A stretch of 64,000 bases of DNA from Hygrocybe punicea. Its lineage: Eukaryota; Basidiomycota; Agaricomycetes; Agaricales; Hygrophoraceae. Location of the stretch: positions 4,464,001-4,528,000 of the forward strand of contig OY744468.1 in NCBI GenBank assembly GCA_963556145.1, given 5' to 3'. Positions 10,762 to 23,197 of the stretch are shown in pieces (position 1 is the stretch's first letter; each line of letters starts with the position of its first letter). The translations under genes were made by a program, and so were the position numbers. Below the pieces are notes generated by a model that was given only the letters and a program-made list of their open reading frames with translations, was not told the origin of the DNA and made no database searches.

Positions 10762-13270
10762 CTACCCCGAATGAGGGACCGGAGTCGGAGTTTTCGTTGC
10801 CTCGACGCGTTCCTCAATGGAGACGAAGTCACGCTTGTTAGAGCCAACGTAAATCTAATGGAAGCGTGAATATTTAATAATGTACCAGTCACGATTACCC
10901 CTGACCTGTCGGGGACGCCATATCTTTACACCTCCCTGCTGGAGCATCATCTTCCGATAACATTCAGTCCGCAGTAAAGGTCCCTGAATAAAGCACTACC
11001 CACCTGTCGCCAATGAGCCAACCATCCGACTACACGAGGCACAACGAACAGAACTGGGAAAAAGTCCATGGGGAATCCTGCGACAAGTTTTGAGGTTGAG
11101 AGCAAATAAATTATCAACCATTGATACCCATTGCACGATAGATAAGACCGCTAGTGTGCATCGTTAGTTTTGTTTTGGACGGCAACGTGTTTATTTATAT
11201 ACCTCCTGTGAGTTATTCGAAAAAATCAGCCTTATGTGACAACAACGGATATGGTAATAATCTTACCAGAAATCAACATTAGGTGCTAGTTTACGTTTGA
11301 CAAAGTACTCGTCCTTCATAGCCGCATCATGCAAAGCCATAGCAGTTTCGAGCAATTCATCTCTACCAGTTCTGGACATTGAATAAATCAACAGGTCGTC
11401 GTGTGAACATAGGGAAGAGTCAAGGACTAACACTTTGAAAACTTCGTCGGCAGTTTTACGCACGATGAATGAGCGAGGATCTGACTAATTTTTATAAGGA
11501 ACCTGTAAGGCAAAACTGCGGATGTTGCGTACAGTCTTGTAGACGCTGTTTGAATGTGATATGTAATGATTAGTACATTCATCAGTACAGCTTCTCGGTG
11601 ATGGACAGACCGATGTCCAAACCCTGAAAGAACTTTTTCACGCCTTTTGACCGCTTCAAGGAACCCTGGGACGTTTTGTGGGCTACCAGAGAGTCTTTAT
11701 GTCTCTAACAAACCACCAGCATGTTGTGCTTACCTGCCAATTGATAGGAGCATACGAATGACGGCCTCATTGGCACCACCTGGATTTTTTAATTGTCAGG
11801 TTTCCTTTGGAAATTAGCGAGACACAACCTACCATGTAAAGGACCACTGTGAAGTAACGTTATCGAGATCAAATTCCCCGCATTAATTTAACGAGGTGGC
11901 TCACTATAGTGATGCGCAACCAGCACTGGATATTCACATATCAGTCATTTGATTAGGCGGGAAGGGGTTGGATGCCCTCACGCTATGGCAGAATAAGGAT
12001 CAACCAAGGAGCTAGCCGTTTGCAAAACAGTCGTGCAGGAGGCGTTCAACTCGTGATCGGCGTGCAACAGGAAAAGTACGTCTAAGGCTTTCTCAAGCAC
12101 GGGATTTGGCGTGTAATTTTCTTCTCCAAGGTGATCCATTTGGAACAAGAAACTGAGGGTTATGTCATAACGAAGACTTAAGAGTAGGATAAGGTGTGCT
12201 TACGAGCCGGTATAGCTGAGCCCCGTGGGGGGGAGTACAAAATCTCGCCCTTGACGAATGCGGTACGCCATTCTAAAGGAATTCATCATGGTTTTGTCTT
12301 GCGGGAGAGAGCAATGAGTATACAAACGCCGCAAGTGTGGTGGCTTTCCCAATGAGTCGGTATATCTGCTTATCCATGACCGCTAGGGATGCCTTTTCTC
12401 CCCCGGTGTAGAGATTTTGGCCTTGACTATTGTCAGTCACGGGATTCAGCATTACTGACGCCCAAAGAACTAGCCTTGAAGAGAAGGATTAGCTCCATGG
12501 TAGTAAGATCCCAGATACGCAAAAGCGCTTGTAAGAATAGCCATTGGGTGTGCATCGTAACTTTCAGGCACAGTCAGGAATGGACCAAGGGAAAAGAATG
12601 AAAAGATCGATCACCGAAATGACCGGAAAAACCCTTCAGCATCGGAGTGCATCACGCTGTGATTCCTGATTTCAGTCTCGAAGATGTTGAATTGAGCCTT
12701 GGTCGGCAGGGCTCCGTAAATGAGCAAATAGGCGCTTCATGCTCATAGTTTCAACTGGGATCAGGATTGAATTGAGTCTGGATATGACGCACCATTCCAG
12801 ATGTGACGAATGGAGAGCCAATTGCTCAATGGGGTACCCTCTGTAAATTTCCGTTGGTCACGGTGACTTTGTTGGACGAGGAATCGTCAACGAACCTATA
12901 CCGGAGAACTAGAGATTGGATTGCGTGAGTGGCCAAGTTTTTGTAGAATAATGAATCTGACCTCCTGCGTCCCCATCGATGTAAGTGATTTCGCTCTGCA
13001 TTACCGCGGTGTTCAAGAAGCCCCTATCGACAACACGTAGCCCTTTGTGAGTCTCATTTTCTTCCCTTTCGTTTGCAGTTGCTGGAGCAGAGATTGCTTT
13101 GAAAGCCGTCGCCTGTATGCTATTATTTACGATCCTATACAGCGAGACAGGTTAGTGACGGGCGGGTCCGAAGTGGAGGAGACATACGGTACGGTGTACG
13201 TCTTGTCGGTGCGGTTATCGTGCACGGTCAAACTGTGGCCCGCTTCAGGAGGATTGATTACACGGCCCAT
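10762..13270 (-). CDS. Citrate synthase, 21 exons including a 3-nt microexon
   Basis: Condenses acetyl-CoA and oxaloacetate to citrate. Exons on the minus strand: 13270-13188, 13134-12962, 12908-12896, 12840-12793, 12734-12624, 12560-12475, 12421-12328, 12272-12204, 12152-11982, 11925-11905, 11846-11833, 11779-11734, 11682-11611, 11545-11503, 11484-11432, 11371-11267, 11205-11203, 11150-11128, 11077-11004, 10950-10906 and 10854-10762 (1440 nt, 479 aa). Catalytic residues are in LLHADHELNAS, GFGHRVYKTVRN and PNVDFWSG; SLYGPLHGGANEAV is also intact. There is no mitochondrial presequence and no C-terminal SKL, so this may be a cytosolic or peroxisomal isoform, or a 2-methylcitrate synthase; sequence alone does not decide. 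Intron 12422-12474 appears to be GC-AG. Confidence 0.94.
11203..11205 (-). other. 3-nt microexon of citrate synthase
   Basis: The triplet GAG on the minus strand is preceded by a good acceptor (ACTCACAG) and followed by a good donor (GTATAT). Including it joins TG + GAG + C to give Trp-Ser, so that the conserved NVDFWSGL motif around the catalytic Asp is complete. Skipping it would give Cys in place of Trp-Ser and delete one residue next to the active site. The reading frame is kept either way. Confidence 0.75.
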
Positions 13271-13538
13271 GATTGTGTTGGGGGAGAATAAGTGGGGAAG
13301 GGTGTGACTGAATTTGACATTTTATTGGACTGGGCCGATCGCGTTGAGCTGGCGGGTAATCACGTGCATATGTGCTGGCGCCAGCAAGTCACTCATAAGA
13401 TTCATAATCAAGTCAGCGACTCCGCTGCGTATGGAAAGCTGCATGCATAAGTATCATTAATATTCACGTTCGGGAATCGGCAGTGTGAAACGGAAGATAT
13501 GATTGTAAAATCCGATCCAACTTATGGAACCATTGCTC

Positions 13539-14854
13539 CTACTGAATGAGTATCATCCAGGCGAGTATAAAATAAAATAGTCTGTTGCGATTATTAGTTC
13601 CCAAACACAAAGTAGGGGCATTCGTCTTACAGCAGTGGATATACCGCCAGTAAAATACGCTGCTGCCCTATTTTCGTCCCGTCGAGAAAGTTAACTGAAG
13701 CTAATCATTCTCTCAATCAGCAGAGGGGAGAGGGGATAATGATGGATTGAATGCATACCCCATATACACCACGCCCACGCCAGAAGCGCCACCGGTGCTC
13801 TGACCCAGATTATGCGCACAAAACAAGCTATCAGCGCTGCAATATTTAAGGGTGCTACACAGTATCCAAGTACGCATAAACCTTGGAAGAAAGATCTAGC
13901 ACATGTTAGATGTAATACGTGTAAATGGGCAACAGAAAGGTAGCATACACTCGGCCTCCGAGAAGCTAGTGGACGGAGCTCAGAGGAAGAAATCAAGACA
14001 TGAAGAGGCTAAGACTTGCTTTGGCTTGAATAGTCACTACAAGCGACCCAAAAGATACAATGACCACTACACTTGTGAACACGCCAAGAGATTGACTTGG
14101 AGGAGCCTGAAGCACTTTAGAGATGTGAAAGTTGCACGAAGTTGAATGAAAACACATACATTTATGCTCAACATTATTCCCAGTAAAAGACACAGCAAAA
14201 GCGGCCCCCAAAGGTCCCAGTCTCTGTGAGTAGGCGATGATTTTCAAATGCACGGTCATTGTTAAAGAAACTTGTAATGACCTGAGGACTTCACGACCAC
14301 TAGCCTTCCGCGGGTATAGCACTTGTACGAGTTTAGAGTAGATGGAGAGTAGGTCACGGCCCTAGATGGCACACGAATCAATCAAGAAACCTTTCAGCGA
14401 ACGGAGGAAAACAGACAATCGTGGTGGTGATAGGCTCATCGAGAGTATCGGTACCTGTGTACCTGTAGTGTTTGTCAACTCAGAAAGCGCGTCCGAATAT
14501 GCGAGAAGATACGCACCGTGTCTCCGTCTGCACACCACCGACTGTTTGTCTCGCAGACCTGGTTGGTCTAGCATGGGTACCACCGATAGTTCCTGAAAGT
14601 TGGGGACTCGAAACTTGCCCAGTAGGCAATGAAAGCTGCTCCGGTGCGCGACCCTTTCCCTTGTTGGGTGCAGGAGAAGTGATGGCATATGAAGGATGCG
14701 AAAAGCCAGGAATGTCATCCTCTTCTACGTCGTCATCATCGTCTATGGACAAGTGTGAGTAGGACGTATCAGTAGGACAAGGTGCCCAAATACCTGCTTG
14801 GATGAATTGTGAGCTGGCAGTATCGGGCGTCGGGCCAACGCTTGCAGAGTTCAT
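13539..14854 (-). CDS. YIP4: Yip1-family Golgi membrane protein (Yip4/YIPF6)
   Basis: Yip1-domain protein of ER-Golgi vesicle transport, partner of Rab GTPases. Ten exons: 14854-14794, 14742-14517, 14462-14417, 14361-14282, 14223-14160, 14106-14020, 13965-13949, 13895-13759, 13694-13631 and 13581-13539 (825 nt, 274 aa). The N-terminal half is acidic and disordered. The conserved entry is LDEPI...GRDLLSIY, then VQVLYPRKASG and the family hallmark DWDLWGPLLLCLLLG. Five hydrophobic spans follow (LLLGIMLSIN; VFTSVVVIVSFGSLVV; LCVLGYCVAPLNIAALIA; APVALLAWAWCIWG; ILLAVYPLL to the end). The intron 13966-14019 uses a GC donor (GCAAGT). It is divergent from RPT2, with only 106 bp between the start codons. 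Confidence 0.92.
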
Positions 14855-14960
14855 CTTGCAAATTGAAGTTCAAGGCAGCAAGGCTTTTCGAACTCCGCCG
14901 TCGCATAAAGGTGACGCGTTCGATTTTTGTTATTTTTTCTTTGTGAACACCCAGGTGTTT
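14855..14960. promoter_or_regulatory. 106-bp bidirectional promoter between YIP4 and RPT2
   Basis: The two start codons face away from each other with only 106 bp between them, so the 5' untranslated regions and core promoters must overlap here. A T-rich tract (14921-14941) lies just upstream of RPT2. No known proteasome element (PACE, GGTGGCAAA) is seen. Confidence 0.5.
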
Positions 14961-16593
<1,633 letters not shown>

Positions 16594-17448
16594 TTTTTGG
16601 CACGTTCCAGATGTACCCCAGAGTCGGGTAGCAAGAGCATATAAGATAGCTGTGGTGAAACCTGGACGCAAACATGCCCATCTACATTTGATAAGTGGGG
16701 TAATATTATCTGTGGCTACATCGCTCCACTATAACGCGTGGCCTTTCCCGAACGTTCCCAGCGGCTAAGCAGAATTGAGACTAGCCTTGCATCAGAAGAC
16801 AAAGGATTGGGGTGACACCCTTTCCTGTACTCTTTTTTTCGTATCGTTCCGTTCCAGGCCTGGTTAGAGACGGTTGGCTGTTCGGCGACGGGCGGACTGC
16901 TTACCCTAGTCATCCCCAAGGGGGTTGTGGTTGAAACGATCCCCAGTAGACCGCGCCCCGTACAGAGTCATGCTGCCAAACTTTACTGCGGAATCAAATG
17001 ATGGTGGCAGACCGTGGCAGCCCAGCTTTCCAAAATTGCAAAATGTATTACTGATTGTATCAAAGGGAATATAACTATGCATATATGCTATAACCGTCCA
17101 TCCATATATATGATGTCCATCCGAGGTAAGTAGTGGCATAGTAAATACCGCACACTGCAAATTCGAAAAGAAAGGAGTCCCAATGTGTAGCTGTATAGGT
17201 GTTTGCAATGCAAAGGTGAAAATAAGCGGGAGGGTGAAAAGATTTTGCGAAAATGACAGGGATTTATACATGGTGGGGTGCGCCAGGTCCGATATATATC
17301 AGAGGATATTCCGTGCGTGCGCGAGGGAAGCATTCATCACGTCCGGAGGGCGGAACGAATTCAAAAGCCTGTCCACCCAAACGTTCAATAATAGCAAAAA
17401 GAAAAGAAAAGAAACCGTAGAACCAATATATAAAAAAGCAAAGCCTCC
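16594..17448. other. Intergenic stretch between two convergent genes
   Basis: These 855 bp lie between the 3' ends of RPT2 (+) and the F-box-like gene (-). They should hold both 3' untranslated regions. Only short, unbiased open frames are present. I see no tRNA-like fold, repeat or further gene. Confidence 0.4.
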
Positions 17449-19361
17449 TCACCTTAACCAAATACGACCCCCACCACTCTTCTCCCGCACGAGCTCCCAT
17501 TCCCTCCGCACCTCGGATCCGCCAAAACAGTCCAACAAGACCTGCCTCCCCTCTCTCGTGCCCTCACCCTCCAATATCCATTCCCCCATCCATCCCACGC
17601 CCAACCCGGCCTCGCGGCGATACCTGTACACCCGCCCCGTCCACACGTACTTTTTCACCAACGCATACCCGGTGGAGGAGTTTGGACTGTAGACTTTTGT
17701 TGAGGCGTGTGCAAGGGTTAGCCGCGGGACACCGCCGCCGCTGCCGCCGCCGCACTGGTAGGCGGCAGGAATGCGAAGGGTGTATCGCGGGTTCGCGAAC
17801 AACGGGAGAACGTGGGCGTAGTAGAATGGAGAGGGGAGTGTCAACGGTTCTTCGAAGGGAGGTGGTTCGGATGGGGAGAATGGCACGAGGCCGTACCCGT
17901 TGAAGACGAGCCACCGTCGCCACCACCCGTGTTGCTGTTGCTGTTGCTGGCGCGTCTCCCACTGTCCTGGCTCGGTCAGATCGTCGAAGGACTGAGAGAA
18001 CGGGGGTGGGAGGAATCCGAGGTTGCAGATGAGGTCCCCGGTGGAAAGGTGCTCCCACAGACCGGCGTCTAGGAGCTGCTCCTCGCACTCTAAGATGGCG
18101 TGTTCGGTGAGCTCTGAGCATGGGACGAACACGCGGAGGACAGGTGCGCGGTTACGAGATGTTGCCATTTGCAAGTCGTGCGGTGAAGATTGTGGGGACG
18201 GTGCGGACCGGCTGCGCGTGATTAGCGAGCCAGCGTTGTTGTTGTTGTTGTTGTTGTTGTAAGGGAAGAAGAAGGGTGGGGAGCTGAGCGAGGAATCGCT
18301 GGAGAGGCGGGATAATGCGAATCTCCGGCGTGGAAGCGGAAGGGATTTGGAAAAGTCGTCGTCTGAGGTTGATCCGGAGCTTTGCAAGGTGCGTCGCCAA
18401 CTGCTTGCGTAGACTTTGAGGGCTCGCGGATCCGCCGAGGGTGGGGGAGGGGGGAGGACCGGGTCATTGTTACCGAATATGGACAGTCTCCTGCGGACAC
18501 CTTTAGCAGAGGACGAGGACGAGGACGAGGAGGAGAGGGATGACGACAGTGATGATGGGAGGCTGGTGGAGGTAGCGATGTGGGTTGGTGCTTTCCTCTT
18601 CTTGACGAGAACACTTGCGCGGGGGTAAATTGTTTTGAGCGGGACGGCAGGCTTGTCTGAATTTTTTCCGGAAGAGAATGCCAAAGGAGCAGGAAATGTG
18701 AGTTCCGGCAAGCCTTGTTGTGATAATGGGGATTTCCATCTGGTCTCCAAGGGTTCGAGGGGTATTGGGGACTGGGAGCTATGTACGAGGGACTGGAGGA
18801 GAAGGACGAAGCGCGAGTGGGCCTGAGCAAAGACGATGAACTTGGCTGTTATGTCCTGCTGCTCTGGGGATGGGTTAGAGAGGACCGAGAGAGCGTGATT
18901 TAGATAGTGGTGAAGTGGGACTTGTTGAGAGACGACTGATTTGGACGAGAAGTTTATGGGTAATGTTGAATAGGGAGAATAGTGGAGGACTCACGGAACA
19001 AGGTGAGGTGATGAAAAGTGACGATTACGTCCTGAAAGTGGTGGAGATCGCGATCGCGGAGAGCCAGCCGGTACGCAGGGACATAATGTGAGAGAATTAC
19101 GTCCTTGAGCTCTGGGAGATGTAAGAGTTGGATAGATTGACGGCAGGTATGTGTCAAGGAGTGAAAGTCGTTCCAGGACAGGTGGTGTAGGAGATGGGCG
19201 AGTACCAGCGGGTATTTGATAGCGTCCATGAGAGAGGGGTAGAGAGTGGAAGAGGGAGAGAAAGTAGGATTTGGACCTAAGTTTACAGCCAAGAAGAGGC
19301 GAAGAGGGGAGGGAGCAGTGGAGAAGTCGCGATCGTATTCGCGGTCGAGGTGGACAAGCAT
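17449..19361 (-). CDS. F-box-like protein with long disordered middle
   Basis: Two exons, 19361 (or 19229)-18995 and 18920-17449; both start choices keep frame (612 or 568 aa). From 19229 the protein begins [14 protein letters not shown] and has an F-box-like helix pair ([15 protein letters not shown]), as in many fungal substrate adaptors of SCF ubiquitin ligases. A long Ser/Pro-rich disordered region follows, with an eight-Asn run (near 18240) and a six-Gln run (near 17940). The C-terminal ~190 residues are folded-looking and Trp-rich, e.g. [19 protein letters not shown] and [17 protein letters not shown]. Similar proteins occur across mushrooms but I know no function. The MDAIKY start is the more family-like choice. 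Confidence 0.72.
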
Positions 19362-19708
19362 TGGGAGCAGCGTCTACTAGTAGGCGGAGGCACAGCATGT
19401 TGAATCCGGTTAGTGCGGGTCCCGTCCAAATAATGACATTTGACTGCAATATTTATTGTCAGGGACACAGGCGATCAACTGGAGTAACGCTGACTCTTAC
19501 ACGCAACGTTGGCAGACATATCTCCATCTTCTCTTTGATCATCGACGACTGTGATCTGCTCAACATTCTCGCCGATAACTTGAAGCTCTAAGCGCTAGTC
19601 AGTAGTAAATGTGGTTAGCCGTCCAAACATGTCCAAAACATTGTCAGATGTAGCGTGGGAGTTTATCTCTACCAGCCGACCAACGTTCTACGAGCACTAG
19701 CGCTCAGA
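19362..19708. other. Divergent intergenic region with an unresolved coding-like patch
   Basis: 347 bp separate the F-box-like gene (-) from IWS1 (+). On the minus strand, around 19515-19600, a short frame has a coding feel (EQITVVDDQREDGDMSAN) with a possible donor after it, but I could not join it to a start or to either gene with confidence. It may be a 5' exon of the minus-strand gene or chance. Confidence 0.3.
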
Positions 19709-21078
19709 ATGGAACACGACTCCGTGCGCAACTTCTCTCTACGTAGTCTGCTGACACTCACAGCGTGCGGCGCCTCTTAGCCCCATGATCTCGAGCGCGA
19801 CATTTTCGGTGGCTCAAACTCGGAGCTCTCAGACGAGGAAGAGGGTATGTATGATAAACAACAACTCCCTCAACTAACCAACTGCTTCTCCAGAGGTACC
19901 CCAGGCACATCATCACCACCACCGTCGCCTTCCTTCACCAAGGGGCATCGACGACGAGTCCTCTGCAGGAGAGTCGGCTGACGAGTATGTCCAGGAAAGA
20001 AGACCAAAACCAAAACCAAAACGACGCATCAAGAGACGGGACGATGATGACGACGGCAGACGCAGGCAGTTACAGAGGAAGAGGAAGAGAAAGGTCGTCG
20101 CTGAGCAGGACCTAAGCGAACTTCCACCGGAGCAAGGTAGGTTCCCTCTTTGTTTCATTCTTAACCTTCTCCCTCATGGTTTATGCTCTCCTTAGCGAAC
20201 AAGATCCGCCTTGATATGCAAATCGAGGCAATCCTAAAGCCCAAAAAAGCGGCTCGCCCAAAGAAGAGAAAGAAGGACGCGGAAGAGGAGGTCCTTGACC
20301 GCTTTGCAGACGAAGAGGTATCCCGGCTGCGCGAGTCCATGCTTGCTGCTGCCGCAGAAGATGTTCAAGCCAACAAGGACAAGCTTCCAGCTGTCGCAAA
20401 GCTCAAACTCTTACCCCAAGTCATGGAAGTCTTGCGAAAGTAAATCCAATCCCTCCCCTTTTCCTTCTACCGCCGATAATATCCCCTCACAACCTTACTT
20501 TGCTCAGGGCTTCATTAGCACAATCCATCATTGATAACAATCTCCTGGAAGGCGTTCGGCGATGGTTAGAGCCTCTTCCGGACCGGTCCCTCCCGGCTCT
20601 CAACATCCAGCGTGACTTTTTCTTCATTCTGAAAAAGATGGAATTCATAGATAGCGCCGTCCTCAAGGAATCTGGATTGGGTCGCATCGTTCTATTCTAC
20701 ACAAAATGCAAACGTGTCATGTCGGATATCTCCCGGGCCGCTAACGATCTCGTATCCACCTGGTCGAGGCCTATCATCAAACGCAGCTCCTCATACCGTG
20801 ATCGCATCATCCCCACTGCACAGGACGGCGAGGGCGGCGAGGGCGCGCGTGGCGAACGACTCAATGCCATTCTTGCGAGGGCAAAGGAAAGCGAAAAGAA
20901 CAGAGTCCGGAAGAATGCGGTGATGATACCGCAGAGGGAGTTGGGGAACTATACCGTTGCCCCAAAGACGAATGGGCTGGTGAGAGGGAACGTGAGTGTC
21001 GACGTGGATATTGATCGCAGAAGGAAGAATGCGGAGCGATTGAGGAGCTTGACGAGGAAGATGTCGCAAAAGGGTTGA
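19709..21078 (+). CDS. IWS1: Transcription elongation factor Iws1/Spn1
   Basis: Iws1/Spn1 binds Spt6 and RNA polymerase II and acts in elongation and mRNA export. Exons: 19709-19723, 19781-19844, 19894-20136, 20196-20439 and 20508-21078 (1137 nt, 378 aa). The N-terminus is acidic (DIFGGSNSELSDEEEE) and then Lys/Arg-rich with a five-His run. The core is the TFIIS N-terminal (LW/TND) domain: LPQVMEVLRK, NLLEGVRRWLEPLPDRSLP and VLKESGLGRIVLFYTKC, followed by SRPI and a basic tail. The first exon (five codons) is inferred from a CTGAC branch site and from the usual HDLERDIFGG start of the next exon. Confidence 0.93.
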
Positions 21079-21605
21079 TGTGATTGTGGAGGTCGTGTTT
21101 TAATATGTACGTGTTGTGCACCCCTCCTGGTGCGTTACCGCAATAAACTCTGCGGTTACCATATCCTGAGACGAAGCTTAAATCACTTCATCAGGTACGA
21201 GATCACCGTTGCCCTGAAAGCAGACAAGGCATTTGCCACGCTTGCCGTGCCTGCAGGCAACCCAAGCCAATGGAGTCGGTCGAGAAATGATCGATTCACA
21301 GCCTCGTGCCACCGATTCAGTCGGAGATTAATCTTTAAATCGGAGTCCAAATTTGGCCGTGGATATCATGTGGTTTCTCTCGCCTCCATCGTTTGACGCT
21401 TTCCACCGGTATATTGCTTTCGCTGCCAACTCGCTCCTTGAACCCAATGCAGGCCAGACGGCCCTCGGGTCTCTCTCCACTGGCCATCCTCTTGCCCCAT
21501 CCCCCACTCACTCGTCGTCGTTCCTCTCTTCTCTCGACCTCCTCGTCGTCTCCCCGGACACCACGCAGTTGCAATTCTCCCACATGTTCCCCGTCCATAT
21601 TTTTC
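21079..21605. other. Intergenic, 527 bp
   Basis: Lies between IWS1 and the next plus-strand gene. It should hold the IWS1 3' UTR and the downstream promoter. No gene, RNA or repeat seen. Confidence 0.4.
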
Positions 21606-23197
21606 ATGACCGCAAACAGGAAAAGCACGGATAGTTGGAACAGCTCAAACCAGGATGAGCTCGACTGCGATTGGAAGCCAGAGCAGACCTTGTTGTTGTC
21701 GAGGGTTGCGTCCCCCCTTTGTCTTCTTTTTCTTGCGCTCAACGGCTTTCCCCCCCTCAGACCCTCGATGCACTCCCGGCACACCTGCTCACCCCCTTCA
21801 ACGGACCCGTCCCACCGTCAAACCTCCTCGACAAAATAGCTCGCGGGGTAGCCAACGCCAAGGGTCCCGTCGACTGGCCGCACTCCATCCGCGCCACCCG
21901 TGTCAAACTCGTGGAGCTCGCCCGCGTCCGCGCCAAGGAAGCCGCGCAGGATGAAAACAGCGGGATCATCGCCGAGGAGGAGGATGACTCCACGTATTCC
22001 GGCGGCGGTGAGGTCTTGCAGCAAACCACCAACACCGTCCCCAGACGCCCGCTATACCGCCAATCAAGCATGGACTTTATGAACACCGCTAAAACTGATC
22101 TCAAAGATAATGACAATATCGCCCGGTATACTTTCTTTTTCTTTTTCTTTTGAGGTCTCTTGCTGACTCGCTTTCTCACTAGTCTTTCGAATCGCCTCCA
22201 GCGCACAGATAGGTTGATACCGAACCCTGGATATCATCCCTATTCCCGCCCTTCGTTACATCGATCGCCCCATTCCGATTCCCACCCAGATTCATTCACC
22301 CCTTCGCCTTTTCTCAACTCGACCACCCTCAATCCTTCCATCTCATCCGTTCCATCTCGCCCACGCCCCCTCCGTAGGTCCAACACCACGTCCACTCTTT
22401 CCAGCTCTTCCGACCATGCCGATGTGGCGGAGGACCCGCGGATCCAGCGCGTCCGACGCACCGAGTCCGTGTGCATGCCTGCCGTGACCTTTGGCGGCAG
22501 GGGGACGCGTCAGACCCTCAAGCGTGCGCCGTCATTCGGCGGTGTGGCTCGTGATGTGTCGAATAATGATCTTAGCTCTCCGTATCCATCCTCTGACGAA
22601 GAGGAGAAGATCAGGACAAAGCAGGCAAAGAAACTGCGAACCAAGACCGGTACTCCCACTCCCTCACCTAACGCCACCCCGCCACCACCGACGCCTGCTC
22701 CCAGATCACGAACCAAGCCTAAGGAGACCACTTCGACTGCGTCAAAGTCGTCGTTGAAGAGCTGCAGCGGGTCCTCTTCAAGCAAAAGTTCGAGCACCAC
22801 CGCCACTGCCACCACCACGAAGACTTCTAGTACAGCGGCTACCACCGTTTCGACCAAGTCGGAGCCCAGACCCAAGGCAAACCTTCAGCGCAACCCGAGT
22901 ATTTTCGGTGCGGAATTGCCGCATCCACAATCCCCTGTGACGATTTTGCCAAGGGCTACTACTACTACCAGGTCCCGGCAAGCCAATGGTGCACCCCCGA
23001 CTGTGACCCCGACCTCGACTGTGCGGTTGCCCAGTACGGTTTCGCCCCCACGGACCCTGCGCCGTGTGCGTGCTACGAGCTTTGCGCGCGCACCTGCACG
23101 GCGGATCTCGTTTGGGAGTCTGGTTGCGCCGGCGGAGGAGAGTGGGGAGATGGATGCCGATGGACAGGGGCTGGGCAGTGCGTTCCAGTTGCGGTGA
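21606..23197 (+). CDS. Disordered Ser/Thr/Pro-rich basidiomycete protein
   Basis: Three exons: 21606-21704, 21761-22125 and 22183-23197 (1479 nt, 492 aa). I do not recognise a known domain. The start MTANRKSTDSWNSSN leads to a conserved-looking stretch (TLLLSRTLDALPAHLLTPF, DKIARGVANAKGPVDWPHS) near residues 25-75, which is the best candidate for an ordered segment. The rest is low complexity: a Thr/Ser-rich zone, poly-Pro, and basic PxxRR patches near the end (RTLRRVRATSFARAPARRIS), typical of phosphorylation-rich regulators. Function unknown. Confidence 0.7.

Noticed and set aside
19440..19680. A coding-like minus-strand fragment (EQITVVDDQREDG)
   Set aside because: I could not find a start, a consistent splice or a family match, so it is noted only in the intergenic entry.
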